Below, piece by piece: positions 22,780 through 34,494 of a stretch of DNA of 64,000 bases (its first letter is position 1; each line of letters opens with the position of its first letter). The notes below the pieces were generated by a model. That model was given only the letters and a program-made list of their open reading frames with translations, was not told where the DNA came from and did no database searches. Made by a program: the position numbers and the translations under genes. Location of the stretch: NCBI GenBank assembly GCA_023052935.1, contig CM041294.1:12262414-12326413 (forward strand). The letters are read 5' to 3'. The stretch comes from Piezodorus guildinii. Taxonomy: Eukaryota; Arthropoda; Insecta; Hemiptera; Pentatomidae.

Positions 22780-23700
22780 TCCCCCCTCTAAGCACCATTA
22801 ATTTCTACATTCCAAAAGATTAACTGTATTATGCAAAGAACGGCTAAATCAACAAGTTCAAACGAATTCGGTGACCAACTAAAAGGGGAAAGAACAAAAA
22901 TATTTTTTAAATGTAATTTATGTTTTACCGAACATAAGAATATTAATATATATGTATAATATACACTTGTAAAGAAAAAGATTTTATATTATAATGATAA
23001 TATATTATACAAAAATTTAATATAAATTAATATTATAGAAGAGTAATTTAAGTTATGAATATATTATTCGGAACATTCTCTTCTAATTTGTTTATATATT
23101 TATTTATCATAACATATTTGAAAACATTGAATAGCACAAGAAAGGAATTAGATAAATGCTATTTTAGTCTACATGATAGTTGCAAGTGCACAGCAACAAA
23201 AGGTTGAGATAATGAATATGTGATAATGAAAAGATTAATTTTAACAGTATTATTCATATCTATGAGCTTAATATGAACAATACTACAATAGTAATTGACC
23301 TATATTGAGATACAATGTGGAAATAAATGTAAGTAGAATTCTAATAATAAACAGATTGTAAATATTTTAAATGATAAATTGATTCTAATTTATTGATAAT
23401 GTGTTCTTAATGTATATATAATTGCTTATAATATTTATTCAATTATATTTTAGATAATATTTGAAAATCTGAAGATGAGGCATAAGGTACCTCGAAACGT
23501 AATGTAATAATCATGTTTGGTATGTTATGATAAATAAATATATAAACATATTAGAAGAGAATGTTCCGAATAATATATTCATATCATACAAAAAGTTTTA
23601 AAGTTGATAGAGATTGATGAATAGGGTATACACTTATTACTGATTATTATACGTAACAATTTAATATTATTGTATTATTTATTATCCAACATTAGTGAAG
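22780..23700 (-). repeat. Old R1 copy, split by foldback F3
   Basis: The left part (22790-23000, with AACATAAGAATATTAATATA and GTATAATATACACTTGTAAA) and the right part (23590-23690, AAAGTTGATAGAGATTGATG, ATACTGATTATTATACGTAAC-like) align to consecutive parts of R1. The foldback at 23054-23584 separates them. Confidence 0.55.
23054..23584 (+). mobile_element. Foldback element F3 with 60-bp arms and hammerhead-like hairpin
   Basis: The left arm 23054-23116 and right arm 23521-23584 are reverse complements over about 60 bases with very few mismatches. Just inside the right arm, 23469-23498 reads CTGAAGA, T, GAGG, loop, CCTC, GAAAC: position 7 is free in hammerheads, so the core is complete apart from one extra T. 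No ORF of note. Confidence 0.75.
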
Positions 23701-23744
23701 GGAATCGTATGAAGCCTTTAATAAAATTAGATGCAGGTATATTT

Positions 23745-24305
23745 TAGTACCGACGGTTTTATGAGGATGTAAAACGAAGTAACTTACAATGAAGGATGAG
23801 CGACAGTTTTCGAGAATAAGATACTACGTAAATATTTGGTCCAAAGAGAGATGAGTTTAGATTCACTAGGGAATTTAGTGAAATATAATATAATCACATC
23901 GTGAATCGTGAGTATATTCTCGCAGGAGATTGTACCACGAGGCCAATGGCCTACACGGCCTGTCGCGCCAGAGAGAGAAAAAAAAAAAAGGGAATTTAGA
24001 AGGCTTCATGACGAACTTTCACGCGGCATAACGAAGCTTGCACCCGGTCAGTATAATTGCGGTAATAGCATCGCAGCGACTAGTGTAAAGTTGTTGGGAT
24101 AATTGAAGAACGATTTCCGAAAAAAATGATGCGCTAAACCGACTAGTAGGCGTCCGAGAGATTGGCCGAAGCGTCGATGGGAGGATGTTTTTAGGTCTGA
24201 TATTGGGGACTTGGGCTTGAGCGGTGAACATTGGACGAATCTGTATTAAAAACACAGTTGTATCGCCATAAAACCTTCTGGCTCGCAAAGCCTTTGATTA
24301 TTATT
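23745..24305 (+). mobile_element. RTE-like LINE 3' end (family E, copy 3), heavily decayed
   Basis: Nucleotide similarity to the other E copies: GTACCGACGGTTTTATGAGG, TTTGGTCCAAAGAGAGATGA, AGGCGTCCGAGAGATTGGCC, GCGTCGATGGGAGG, GGGCTTGAGCGGTGAACATT, ending (ATT)n near 24300. A truncated SINE is inserted at 23879-23989. Confidence 0.75.
23879..23989 (+). mobile_element. 5'-truncated SINE of family III inside an RTE copy
   Basis: Flanked by a 10-base target duplication, GGGAATTTAG, at 23869-23878 and 23990-23999. Its end (CATCGTGAATCGTGAGTA, CCTGTCGCGCCA, poly-A) matches the 3' end of the intact SINE at 34153-34420. Confidence 0.72.
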
Positions 24306-24333
24306 ATATATTTCTTTCGAAAGGTATTTTTAT

Positions 24334-24334
<1 letters not shown>

Positions 24335-24405
<71 letters not shown>
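24335..24405. repeat. (TA)n microsatellite
   Basis: About 35 uninterrupted TA units; ORFs rich in IYIYIY over it are artefacts. Confidence 0.95.
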
Positions 24406-24406
<1 letters not shown>

Positions 24407-25080
24407 GTATAGTAATAACAAAAAATTCAGATATAACATGAAACATCTCTTTCCTCGTAATATTGATATACCCGAGGAAAAAGTCGAGTTATGTGAACTG
24501 ACAATACTTGGTATGATTCTTCATAAATAACAAATAATTTATGCATGAGGGACGAGAGATATTACACTTTAGGTTGATCCTGTTATCACGAAAGAGCAGC
24601 CAATGGTAAAGAGATAGACATAAGATAAGAAAATAACATCCAGGGTAAGCTCGCGTGTCTGGTCCCTTCCTGGGAAGGCATATAATTCCTGTCACGGGCT
24701 GCGAAAGTCAGTCTGATATATTTCATGGCCCTTGTCCGCACGTCACATCTTCTCTTGCCTAAATTCCGATTCTTCATGCATGTCTTTCCTATCCCGAACT
24801 TTCTTTTATTCTTTTTTCTTTAATGATGGATACGCATGTATTTCAGTCTCATGAATTGGTAGTTATGAGGCAACTCCGCCCGGCTACCCCTAAATTAATC
24901 AAAACGTTCTGATTTTCCATAATAAAAACATGTAAAAAGGAAGATTGCAATATGATATAAAATAATTAGTTGGTCTATGTCTTCCGAAAATAGTTTATTT
25001 CAATAACCTTTATCGTGTCAACGTATTAAAAATCAATTAATTATTAACACGAGATAGTTTTGCCCTGAGATCCATCTTTG
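24406..25080. other. Unassigned DNA
   Basis: No recognisable gene or repeat; short ORFs on both strands lack any known motif. Confidence 0.4.
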
Positions 25081-25082
25081 AC

Positions 25083-25822
25083 CAAAACAGGGAGTAGGCA
25101 ACCTACACAAGATTTGTCCTATTTAAGTCAACGAAAAACTGAAATCAAGCTCAACTATGTTCCCCGAAGAGTCCCAAATTCTTGTAACATACTGTGTTGG
25201 GCTTCTACAGCAGGATTTATTTAGTGTAAAATAAAAATCGCCTATCTGCCTACTATTAACCCTTCCTACCCTGAAGTCATGTCCCCCAAGCATATTACTG
25301 CCGTTTATACTCCCCTGGACCAGTTCGACAAGGTGTCTTATGGCAGCTATTGTGCATCTGTCCTTCAATGTATGCCTTACATTAAATTCACACATCAATT
25401 GTCTGTATGAAATTTCCCAACCAGGGTAATAGAAAATTTTTTTTTTACATAAAAATTTTAAAAATCGCTTTTGCAAACTTCCAATCAAATTAACTCCTTT
25501 TATGGTTTCAGGAAACCATATAAGCGGACCATATTCAATGTAAGGTCTTGCAATAGCGATAAATAAAAATAATAATGTACCCGTGTCCTTAAAATCATAG
25601 CACATCCTTCTGATGAATCCTATTTTCCGCAGGCATGTTGAATAAATGTTATTGATTATTGATATGAGCTTTGAAAGTTAAACGGTCATCAAATAAAATA
25701 CCTAAATCCTACACTATGCAACATCTCTCAAGTATTTTACCCTTTAACTGAAACTTATAATTAATTGTCGTTTTTTTCCTCGTGTATGAGATCACACAAC
25801 ACTTCTTAATATTTAAATTTAG
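25083..25822 (-). mobile_element. LINE RT thumb fragment, Jockey/Kiri-like (K1)
   Basis: Minus ORF 25123-25605 (160 codons) reads RPYIEYGPLIWFPETIKGVN then LQKRFLKFLC, the typical RT thumb block (LEYG..VW.P, then IE.VQ..FLRF). Before it, in other frames, come LGILFDDRLTFKAHI and CLRKIGFIRRMCYDFKD. A distinct lineage from the four Jockey subfamilies above. The RT active site is missing; it is joined at about 25822 to a plus-strand Jockey B copy. Confidence 0.72.
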
Positions 25823-25825
25823 TTG

Positions 25826-26812
25826 CACACACGTCACATTCACCCTTCGACGCAAATCCTGTCCAATGGTTAATTTCAATTCTATACCTCTTCCTTCCTC
25901 TGACACAGTCCGGTATCTCGGCTTTTACTAGACAAAAGACTGACGTGGAACTCACATACAAGACTTAAAAGAAAAGAACTCAACCGCAGATTCGGCCAGT
26001 TATATAGACTACTAAACAGAAAATCTCATCTTACAGTTGACAACAAATTACTAATATACAAGACAGTACTGAAACCTATATGGACCTACGGACTTGAACT
26101 GTGGGGGACAGCTAAACATTCTAACATCAAACGCATCCAATCCTTCCAATCCAAAGTCCTCCGAACAATAGTTAATGCTCCTTATTACGTTACCTGGTAC
26201 CATCCAAATTCTCCAAATGGCATCAGAACCTTACTCACCATCCTAACCCTCTAGCACAATCCCTATCCGGCAAAACCCATCCGTACAATCCTCCTCGAAG
26301 ATTGAAACGGCAGTGGCCGCGAGACGTATTGTAAACACTTAAATTGGAGTGACACTGGTCAGATCCTCCACTCATGTACGGTATGTTTGTGGCTACAGCG
26401 CCCTAACTCAGCCTCCACTGGTTCACACCAGTGATGCGGCTGAGATAGAGGCGTTGGGATCTCTTTGATTCAAGTGGAGGGAAAAGCGCAGTCTGGTGTC
26501 CCTCTAGCAGTTGTATATTTTGCATATAGTTATGATTGTTTGTATGATGTTTATTTATTTGCCAACTTTTTATTTATCTTATTTTAGGTTGTTGTTTTGA
26601 TTTCTTTTGCTTTTTTATTTATTATTATTTTATTATATATATATATATATATATATGAATTTATTTATTTTCTATTTTATGTAATTTGACTATTATTATT
26701 ATTTTTTGTATATACTGTATGAATGTGGCCTCTTATCAATATTGCTATTGTTCGTTTTGTAACAAATTGTAATATATCTCAATAAATAAAATATATAATA
26801 AAAAAAAAAAAA
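25826..26812 (+). mobile_element. Jockey subfamily B copy (J7)
   Basis: Reads FTLRRKSCPMVNFNSIPLPS, then DTVRYLG, LLDKRLTWNSHTRLKRKEL, LKPIWTYGLELWGTAKHSN, RTIVNAPYYVT, a deletion, and PPRRLKRQWPRDVL. The B-type 3' UTR contains CGGCTGAGATAGAGGCGTTG and ends in a poly-A at 26799-26812. Dead by frameshift and deletion. Confidence 0.82.
26635..26657. repeat. (TA)n microsatellite
   Basis: About 11 TA units in the J7 3' UTR; the sister copy near 49.65 kb has only about 4. Confidence 0.9.
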
Positions 26813-27003
26813 ATTAGTTAATGGTCTCGTGATCTACTTACTTAAATGAACATCGAAGTACTACCGCTGGTTAGTTTCTTCACAAGCCTTATACGCCTTT
26901 TATTATAATTCATCACTTTTACTTATTGTATTTATGTAATATACAGTTGTAAAATTCAATAAAATATAAATAAATAAAAAAATAAAATAAAAAAAATTAG
27001 TAA

Positions 27004-27812
27004 ATTTTCATTAGACACATTTATTAAATTTTCATTAGGTGAAGACACGAAAACAATACAGCTAAATACAAGTGTGTTAATAAAAACCGGTAAAGAAATA
27101 GGACTCGAATTAAATAACCATAAGACAAAATATATGATTAGTAGCAGAAACGGTGGCAATCTAGGTGATATTGATATATCAGGGCATACTTTTGAACACG
27201 TAGAGAAATTTAAGTGTTTAGGTTCCATGATAACAAGAAAAAATTAAATCCAGGAAGAAATAAAGTGAGGGTTGAAGGTGGGAAATGCGTGTTATTATTT
27301 AGTTGATAAGTTTACTTAGCTCACGGCTTCTATCTAAAAACTTAAAGGTTAGAATTTATAAAACTATTAATCTTCCAACGGTCCTTCACAGATGTGAAAC
27401 GTGGCTGCTTACTTTGAAGGATGAACAATGGCTTAAGGTTTTCGAAAATAAGGTACTGCGTAAAATATTTGGTCGGAAGAGGGATGAGGGCACTGAGGAG
27501 TTTAGAAGGTTGCACAACAAATTGCGGAACTTGTATCATGTGAATATAATTGAGTTGATATCGTCCGGACTCAAATGGGCGAGTAAAATTGTTGGGTTCG
27601 GTGAGGAACGGATTCCGAGAAAGTTGGTATTTGTTGATCCGATGGTAGGCGTCCGAAAGATAGGCCGAAGCGCCGATGGGAGGATTGGTGTAAGGCTTAT
27701 TCTGGGGGATTTGGGCTTGAACGGAGAACATTGGACGAGTCTATGTGACGGAATATGGTGGTATCGGCATCGAACCTTCGGGTTCGGTAAGCCTATTATT
27801 ATTATTTTAAAT
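27004..27812 (+). mobile_element. RTE-like LINE 3' part (family E, copy 4)
   Basis: Begins in the RT after the active-site box (GEDTKTIQLNTSVLIKTG, then NNHKTKYMISSRNGGN), then KCLGSMITRKN*, LLSSRLLSKNLKVRIYKT, HRCETWLLTLKDEQWL, KIFGRKRDEG and GEERIPRKLVF, ending CGGTAAGCCTATTATTATTA. An open frame of 176 codons at 27303-27833 covers the thumb, with the normally invariant YGCETW changed to HRCETW. Confidence 0.83.
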
Positions 27813-27829
27813 TTTCATTACTCCATCAA

Positions 27830-28415
27830 GTAAGATTTTCTAGTTTTATTACTCCGTTTAACCCTTTGTATATTAAATAATACATTCATGTTAATCTAAG
27901 CTTGCATTAGATATAAGTATAGAGGAAGTTATACAGCTCTATGATGGGTTCATGTCAGAATGCATCAGCTATGTCAGCCATCTCCATTCAAGATCAAACC
28001 TTGTCAATAACGATTCTGTTACTCATGTTCAACATGTTTCCAAGCTTGCCTTAATCATATTACCTTTATGTTATCATATTATCCATTACATATTGTACCA
28101 TAGTGTCAAACTGAGTCAAAATAGACAAACAGAGCTTCAATGCGCACATTTTGAAGTTTTTTCCTATAAATTACGTTTTAAATTTTGTCGGTTGGAAATA
28201 ATTAACCATTTGAGCACCTTTTCATTGATACGTAATTAATAAATATGTAATTTCAAGGAAAGGGATTGTCATTTGAAACATAAAACACCAGAAATATATA
28301 TGTATAATAAACCGTTGGGAAACTGAAGATTTTAGAAGGTATGTAATTTAATAAACATAATTCCTACCTTACTGGCAGAACCTTTAGGTAAACCATACCT
28401 TTTCCTACTCATCCA
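27830..28415. other. Unassigned DNA with a short minus-strand R1 scrap
   Basis: 28290-28350 (ATATATATGTATAATAAACC, GAAGATTTTAGAA) resembles the middle of R1 on the minus strand. The 95-codon ORF 27952-28239 has no recognisable domain. Confidence 0.4.
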
Positions 28416-28424
28416 CATTTTCCC

Positions 28425-29345
28425 TATCTGCTGGAGTGCCTCAAGGTAGTATCTTAGGACCTATCCTCTACTCCCTTTATACAGCTGACATTCCACTTCA
28501 TCCTCGCACTGACCTCAATACTTATGCTGATGACACGTGTATCTATCCGTCCATAATGAGCCAACAGCTGCATCCCAAACCCTTCAGTCCCACATTACAG
28601 CCATTGAAGAATGTGTCAAAATGGAGGATTAAAAAAAAAATCCCACCAAATCACCTTTACCCTTCGTCGCAAACCGATGACTTCCTGCCCCCCAGTATCC
28701 TTCAAAACATTACCCTTACTCTGTAGAACAAATCCGATACCTAGGTCTCCATCTTGACAAGCGCCTTACTTGGAATCCTCACACAAGACTGAAACGAGAA
28801 GAAACTGCTCGAAGATATCAATTACTACAACACTTACTAGGCAAACGTTCAAAACGTCCAGTATATTACAAAAGACTCATCTATATCACAATTATCAGCC
28901 TATTTGGACATATGGAATCGAGCTTTGGGACTCTACGAAATCCCTCTAATTCCTCCCGCAACCAGTCCTTACAATCCAAAATCCTTCGCAAAATCCTGAA
29001 TGCTCCTTATTTTGCACAAATCAACTCCTCCATAATGACCTTAACATCCCATTTGTTGCAGACATAGCCCGTGATAGATACTCCTCTTTCCATTCTAAAC
29101 TCCCCGCCCATACAAACCCGCTTGTCTGTAACTTATCTTCCTCAGATATCCCTAATAACGTCTTCAAGGCAACTGAAAGAAGGTGGCCTCGGGACTTACT
29201 GTCATAAAAAAGATAGTAAAGTGCTACACTGGTTAGTTCTTTCTCAAGACATTTTCATGACTTTTTATTTTCATACTACACATTTACTTATTGTATTGTT
29301 TTGTACAGTTGTAAAATTACTATAAATAAATAAAAATAAAAAATA
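28425..29345 (+). mobile_element. Jockey subfamily C copy (J8)
   Basis: Reads SAGVPQGSILGPILYSLYTA, YADDTCI, then frameshifts, YLGLHLDKRLTWNPHTRLKR and RWPRDLL, with a 3' UTR ending ATAAATAAATAAAAATAAAA. Closest to the copies at 46.0 and 57.0 kb. Confidence 0.82.
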
Positions 29346-29417
29346 CACAATATTGTATATGGTAGTAAAGAGTGATGTAAATCTGATTTAATTATGTGAT
29401 ATTTGTAGGTAATATTA

Positions 29418-29750
29418 CATTAACTTACTTATGTATGAAATATGTAGTTAGGGAAAATATTGTTGTGGAAATTCTTGAATAGAGCGTTTATCCGAAATAC
29501 ACGTTTTATGGTTCTATGAGAACAAAAGACCTTGTCCAGCAAAAAGGTGTGTGTGTGTGGAAGTCAAGCACGAAAGCGAAAAGTTGTACATAACTTTTTT
29601 TTTTTTAATACAAAACTTTTTCACCGGAATCAGCTGACCGGAAGTTCTACTTTGTACTATGCATTTTTTATGCATCCTTTTTATGATTTTCTCATAAACA
29701 GCTAAAACGATTTTAATAAAACTTGCTACATTGATGTAAGGTTTAGAAAA
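29418..29750 (-). repeat. R1 repeat, 3' half, decayed
   Basis: Left terminus ACTTACTTATGTATGAAATA and the ATACACGTTTTATGG and GTGTGTGTGTGG blocks align to the R1 3' half on the minus strand; the rest is deleted. Confidence 0.6.
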
Positions 29751-29897
29751 AATATTAGATTATAACACCACGCGCGCAACAGATATTTTTAATGTTGTTA
29801 TGCGATTTAATGTAATATAAATGTTTACCTCGATACCTAATGTAATTATTTTACCATTTTTCAACTCGTTGAACTTCAATTAAAAGTTCTAAATTAA

Positions 29898-30997
29898 ATA
29901 TGATCCTGATACCTTCCTAGCATCTTTTGCCGATGATACTGTCGTTCTATCAACCGAATTAGACCCAGAACTGGCATCTACCCATCTACAAAGACACCTC
30001 TCCTTGATTGAACATTTGACGACAATTGGCCTATCAAAGTTAATCAATCCAAAAGTAACCACGCCACATTCATCCTCCGATGTAAATCTTGTCCACAAGT
30101 TCATTTAAACTCTATACCACTTCCCTGTTCCGACACAGTCCGGTATTTGGGTTTCCTACTAGACAAAAGACTGACTTGGAACCCGCATACTCGACTTAAA
30201 AGACAAGTGATCAACAGAAGATACGGACAGGTATATAGACTACTGAACAGAACATCACAATTTATAAGACAATTCTGAAACCTATGTGGACCTACCGAAT
30301 TGAACTATGGGGTACTACTAAATTTTCGAATATCAAATGTATCCAATCCTTCCAGTCCAAAGTCCTTAGAACAATAGTCAATGCTCCCTATTATGTTACA
30401 AACAAGACCTTACATCATGACCTCAAGATCCCTTATGTCCTTGATCTCTTTCCATCCAAATTCTTAACCTTCCACCAGAAACTTACTCTTCTTCCTAATC
30501 CCCTGGCACAATCCCTATCTAGTACCAACCATCCTTACAACCCTCCTCGTAGGTTGAGGCGGCAGTGGCCGAGAGATCTCTTATAAATAAGCAACTGGAG
30601 TGCTGGCAATGGCCAACTTCTCCACTCATGCCTGAGAGTGAGCGGCTCAGCCTCCACTGGCTGGACTAGTGACGCGGCTGACTGAGAGGCGCTGGGATCT
30701 CCTGACATTGTGCCTCGGCATCCATTTTTGGCAGGGGCAGTTTGTATATATTGTATATAGGTATGAATGTGGCCAAGATTATAATTATTTTATTTAATTT
30801 CATTTACTTTATTTTATTGTTTATAATTTTTTTTTTCATTTGTTGTTTAGGTTAATTGATTTTATTTTATTATTGGTTCGTTTTACTTTGTACATATGGA
30901 ATGAATGAATTATTTTAGCTCTAATATTTATTGCCCGAGGTAGTGACAGATTGTATTATTTCTCAATGAAGCAATATTAAAAAAAAAAAAAAAAAAA
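29898..30997 (+). mobile_element. Jockey subfamily B copy (J9)
   Basis: Starts just before the active site, DPDTFLASFADDTVVLST (FADD form), then FILRCKSCPQVHLNSIPLPC, LGFLLDKRLTWNPHTRLKRQ, LKPMWTYRIELWGT, RTIVNAPYYVTNKTLHHDLK and RRLRRQWPRDLL, with the B-type UTR (GTGACGCGGCTGACTGAGAG) and poly-A at 30979-30997. The frame is broken by small indels. Confidence 0.85.
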
Positions 30998-30999
30998 TT

Positions 31000-31840
31000 G
31001 ATTGTAAAACTAAAACTAAGAGATTTGTTGCGCATCCTAAGTATTTTTTATATATATATTTTTTTTAATCAAAAATAACTGTAATTTATTTAATTACTTT
31101 CTATTAAATCCTTAAAAATCCATAAATAATGCTAGTACTATAGTCTTATTATAGCTTGTTCTAGGAAATAACATATCATTACATGTTAAATCAATCCTGG
31201 AGAGTGTCGATCAATTAGTACATTTGTTGCTGTTCTCAATGTTCATTTAGTAATCGTGATAGTGTTAACTGGAATATAATTCTAAAAGTACTCTACATTC
31301 ATCTCAGGACTGTTACTCATGTCGTTCACACTTGAGTTTACATCAAATAATTTAAAGTCAATCCTAATATACTCTATACAGAGTTCCTAAAAACATAAAT
31401 TATAATTATTTAAATAGTCATGCTTAAAATATAAAAAAAAAATATGTACATATATATATATATATAAACTATTTTATGTTTCAGATAGGATTCTATTTCA
31501 AATTAAATAATTTTGATCAATTTTTTTTTATCTGTGTTAATACACTGATAAATTATTTTATTATCTTCATGTTGATGACCTTTTTATTTTCTTATTTTTA
31601 GAACTTAATAATTTAATTTTATTAATTATGAAAAATGTAAATATTTATCTTTGACGTGTGTGCATTTCGCGATCTTTTCAAGCCTATTATCAGCCTTATC
31701 TACGCACTCCCCACCACATCGCTCGTCACTAAGTCGGTAAGACTTCAGCAGCCACAAGGACCTGTAGTAATTAGACTTTATGCCATTACGTACTGACCGC
31801 GGCGTCAGCAAGCACTTCCCTGGGAAGAAATTATTTTTTA
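31000..31840. other. Unassigned AT-rich DNA
   Basis: No gene or transposon recognised. A 77-codon minus ORF at 31626-31859 has no known domain. Confidence 0.4.
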
Positions 31841-31841
31841 T

Positions 31842-32425
31842 AGGTCTTATAATAGCCATGTAGATGAGCCTTTTGTAGTTCAGAGGAAGGTTTGGCCGTT
31901 TGTCTAGTAAGTGTTGAAGCAGCCTAAAGCGGCGACCAGGTTTTTGTCGTTTTAGTCGTTTCTGTGGATTCCAAGTTAGACGTTTGTCAAGATAGAGTCC
32001 TAGTTATTTGATATGTTTAACATAAACTAGTTGAGTGTTATTAAAGGATACTGTAGGGCAGGAAGTCAAAGGTTAACGACGAAGGGTAAAGGTTATTTGA
32101 TGAGATTTTATTCTCTAGTTCTGACACCATACTTTTAGGTCTTTGATGTATTCTGGAAGTGTTTGAGAGGCGATAAATGGATCATTATGAACTGATAACA
32201 CGCAGGTGTCATCAGCATAGGTCGAAAGGAAGGTGTTCGGATGGGTTGGGGTATCAGCTGTATAGACTGTGTAAAGAATGGGTCCCAGGATACTGCCTTG
32301 AGGAACACCAGCAGACTGAGTAAAAAGGTATGAGTAGGAACAATTTTGAAGGATCTGTAAGGGATGTAGGATTGAATAATGAGAATGTATGCAGGAGAGA
32401 GGAATTTACAGAGTTTGTACATTAG
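31842..32425 (-). mobile_element. Jockey subfamily A copy lacking its 3' end (J10)
   Basis: Minus strand, from upstream: MYKLCKFLSPAYILIIQSYI, SAGVPQGSILGPILYTVYTA, YADDTCVLSVHND, then ITFTLRR and KRLTWN, ending at LIYMAIIRPI near 31842. It extends further 5' than J2, into the RT palm before motif 4, but lacks the C-terminus and 3' UTR. That loss cannot come from 5' truncation and points to later deletion. Confidence 0.8.
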
Positions 32426-32429
32426 TCCT

Positions 32430-34140
32430 GAGTGCCAGACAGAATAAATTTGAATATTATACTATCTCTTTCTAGTTTTTTTTTTTTTTTTTTTCTATCC
32501 CTGATTGGTAAAAGCAGTAAAATATATGTATATGTACATGTAGACATATCCATGATCTACTGTATACGCTGGGCTATCCGTGAAAGAATAGTACTTCCAA
32601 GTGGCAACTCAAAATTGAGGGTGGTTCTATTGAAATAAATAAGTGGACTGTATAGATTTAAAATAAATAAAAATAATGAAAACAAAAGACGAATCACAAT
32701 ACATTTAACACACTGAAATACATATAAAGATGATAAGAAACAAATTAACCTAATCAATTTATATAAGAAAAATTAACCTAATTATAATTAAACCGCTGTA
32801 AGAAAATGTAGGAAACAAAATAAACCTAATTAAAATATTGTAAAAATAGAAGAAACAAACTTAACTTAATTAATGCTCAAATAAGAATTAAGAAATTAAA
32901 TGTTCCATTAATGGATAAAGATAGGTTATATTCACGTAAAGATGTCCAGTTGAGTGTTGAAGAAAACGACCGCAGGGCGGCTTGAACGAAGTCGTCTTGA
33001 GTATTGAAGAAAATTGCCGCAGGGCGGCTTGGACGAAGTTCTCTTGGGTGTTGAAATTGACCGCCAGGCGGCTCTTCCAAGTTTCAAGGGGAACGATGAG
33101 AAGATGAAGAAATTCGTTTCCAAACGTTCAAACGTTGAGAGGAATCTAGTCTATATATCTAGGTCTATATACGGCACATCTTCACCGCTCAGACGCTAGC
33201 TTAAGACTCGACTGGCATGAGGCAGTCAAAAAAACAATTGAAGTACGATCGTCTTCTGTCTTTCTCTTCTACTGCTCTCGTTTAAAAACTTTTAATTTGT
33301 TTAAAATAACTATTTTAAAAAGAAATTAAAAAATAAAGATTTAAACAAAAAAATATGATCTTATTATAAATATCCTAAAAATTATGAACTTATCATTTTT
33401 CGATTGAAAAACTATAAAAACCTTATCAGGCCGTAACATATGGCGTGAACATCTACCGTTACTCCAGTCAGGGAGAAATACTAAAGACACTTATTTATTT
33501 AAATGGTATATTTAGTAATAAAAATACGTGATTTAAAGACTCTAAAAACTCTAAAAGCATGGCATTATTATAAAATACCGCTGTTATAGAGTTTTTCATA
33601 TACGCGTTATATTGAAGGCACCTCGCAGGGAAACGAAGGAGAAATGCCTCCCTACCAAATAAATTCATATCACAAGGAGTGGAATTTCTGGCATTTCATT
33701 TATTTCCGCCATTCCACCTGTTACTCTCACTGCATTAGGCGCGGATAATACTCTTGTTAATAAATGAGATCGTCATGTTTAAACAAACATAAATGTTGTA
33801 ATATGCTATTAATATGGATTATTTTGCGTCATTTCGAGTAAATCATAAATACGATAAATGTTTTTAGAGTCAAAATTCGAAGAAAGAAAGTCGACAGAAT
33901 ACTAATAAATATTTCTCCGAAAAAATACGTATATTAAATTCCATTCGCCCACATCGTTTTCGCATACATCGATTCAAATATGAATTCGTAAATTTTTAAA
34001 CAAATGTAGGGAGTATCAATCAATGATTGTATGGATGAAAATTTATTTGGATATTTGTTGAAGAAGGTTGGATTATTCCACAAGCTAACAAAAAATAAAT
34101 TCTTCTTTTTTGCACGAAATAACGTTATTAAAAATCACTA
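32430..34140. other. Unassigned DNA around the minisatellite
   Basis: Apart from the minisatellite nothing is recognised. The CTGTATAC...AATAAATAAGTGGACTG and AGACTCGACTGGCATGAGG stretches look more structured than the AT-rich background and could be an old LTR, but no matching second LTR, primer site or ORF is seen. Confidence 0.35.
32954..33076. repeat. Minisatellite, about 2.6 units of 47 bp
   Basis: Units start at about 32954, 33001 and 33048 with GTGTTGAAGAAAA and CCGCAGGGCGGCTTG. Each unit holds a short palindrome around CCGC...GCGG. Overlapping short ORFs are artefacts. Confidence 0.75.
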
Positions 34141-34152
34141 TAGTTTCTTAAT

Positions 34153-34420
34153 GGGGAGCCCGTAGCTGAGTGGCTAGAGCGCTAGTTCCTCATGCTGCAG
34201 GTAGCGAGTTTGAATCCCAGCCCCGACGGAGCTTTTATAAGGATTTAAATAAATGGGGATTCACTTGCAGCCTCTCCCCTGGGTATAAGAGACCCGTCAG
34301 CCAAATGGTGGCAACTCACAAAATCAGGCGTAGAGAGTGATGACCCTACACTACGAATTTCATCGTGAAACGCGAGTGTAACCTGTAACCTTGTCGCGCC
34401 ACTAAAAAAAAAAAAAAAAA
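34153..34420 (+). mobile_element. tRNA-derived SINE, family III, intact with target duplication
   Basis: Head GGGGAGCCCGTAGCTGAGTG with A box TAGCTGAGTGGCTA and B box GAGTTTGAATCCC. The body ends TTGTCGCGCCACT and a poly-A of about 18. A perfect 12-base target duplication, TAGTTTCTTAAT, lies at 34141-34152 and 34421-34432. This looks like the youngest SINE insertion in the window and could still carry a working pol III promoter. Confidence 0.9.
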
Positions 34421-34494
34421 TAGTTTCTTAATATTCGCATCTTTCTTTAAAAAAAAGAGGGAAAGCTAAAGATTTTAGAAAATAATATCAGAAT

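Noticed and set aside
27952..28239. 95-codon plus-strand gene
   Set aside because: No recognised motif, biased composition of AT-rich DNA and no splice or promoter support.
32430..33450. LTR retrotransposon
   Set aside because: No second LTR, primer-binding site, polypurine tract or gag-pol coding sequence could be found.
34153..34232. tRNA gene
   Set aside because: Same reasoning: pol III boxes followed by a SINE body, poly-A and 12-bp target duplication.
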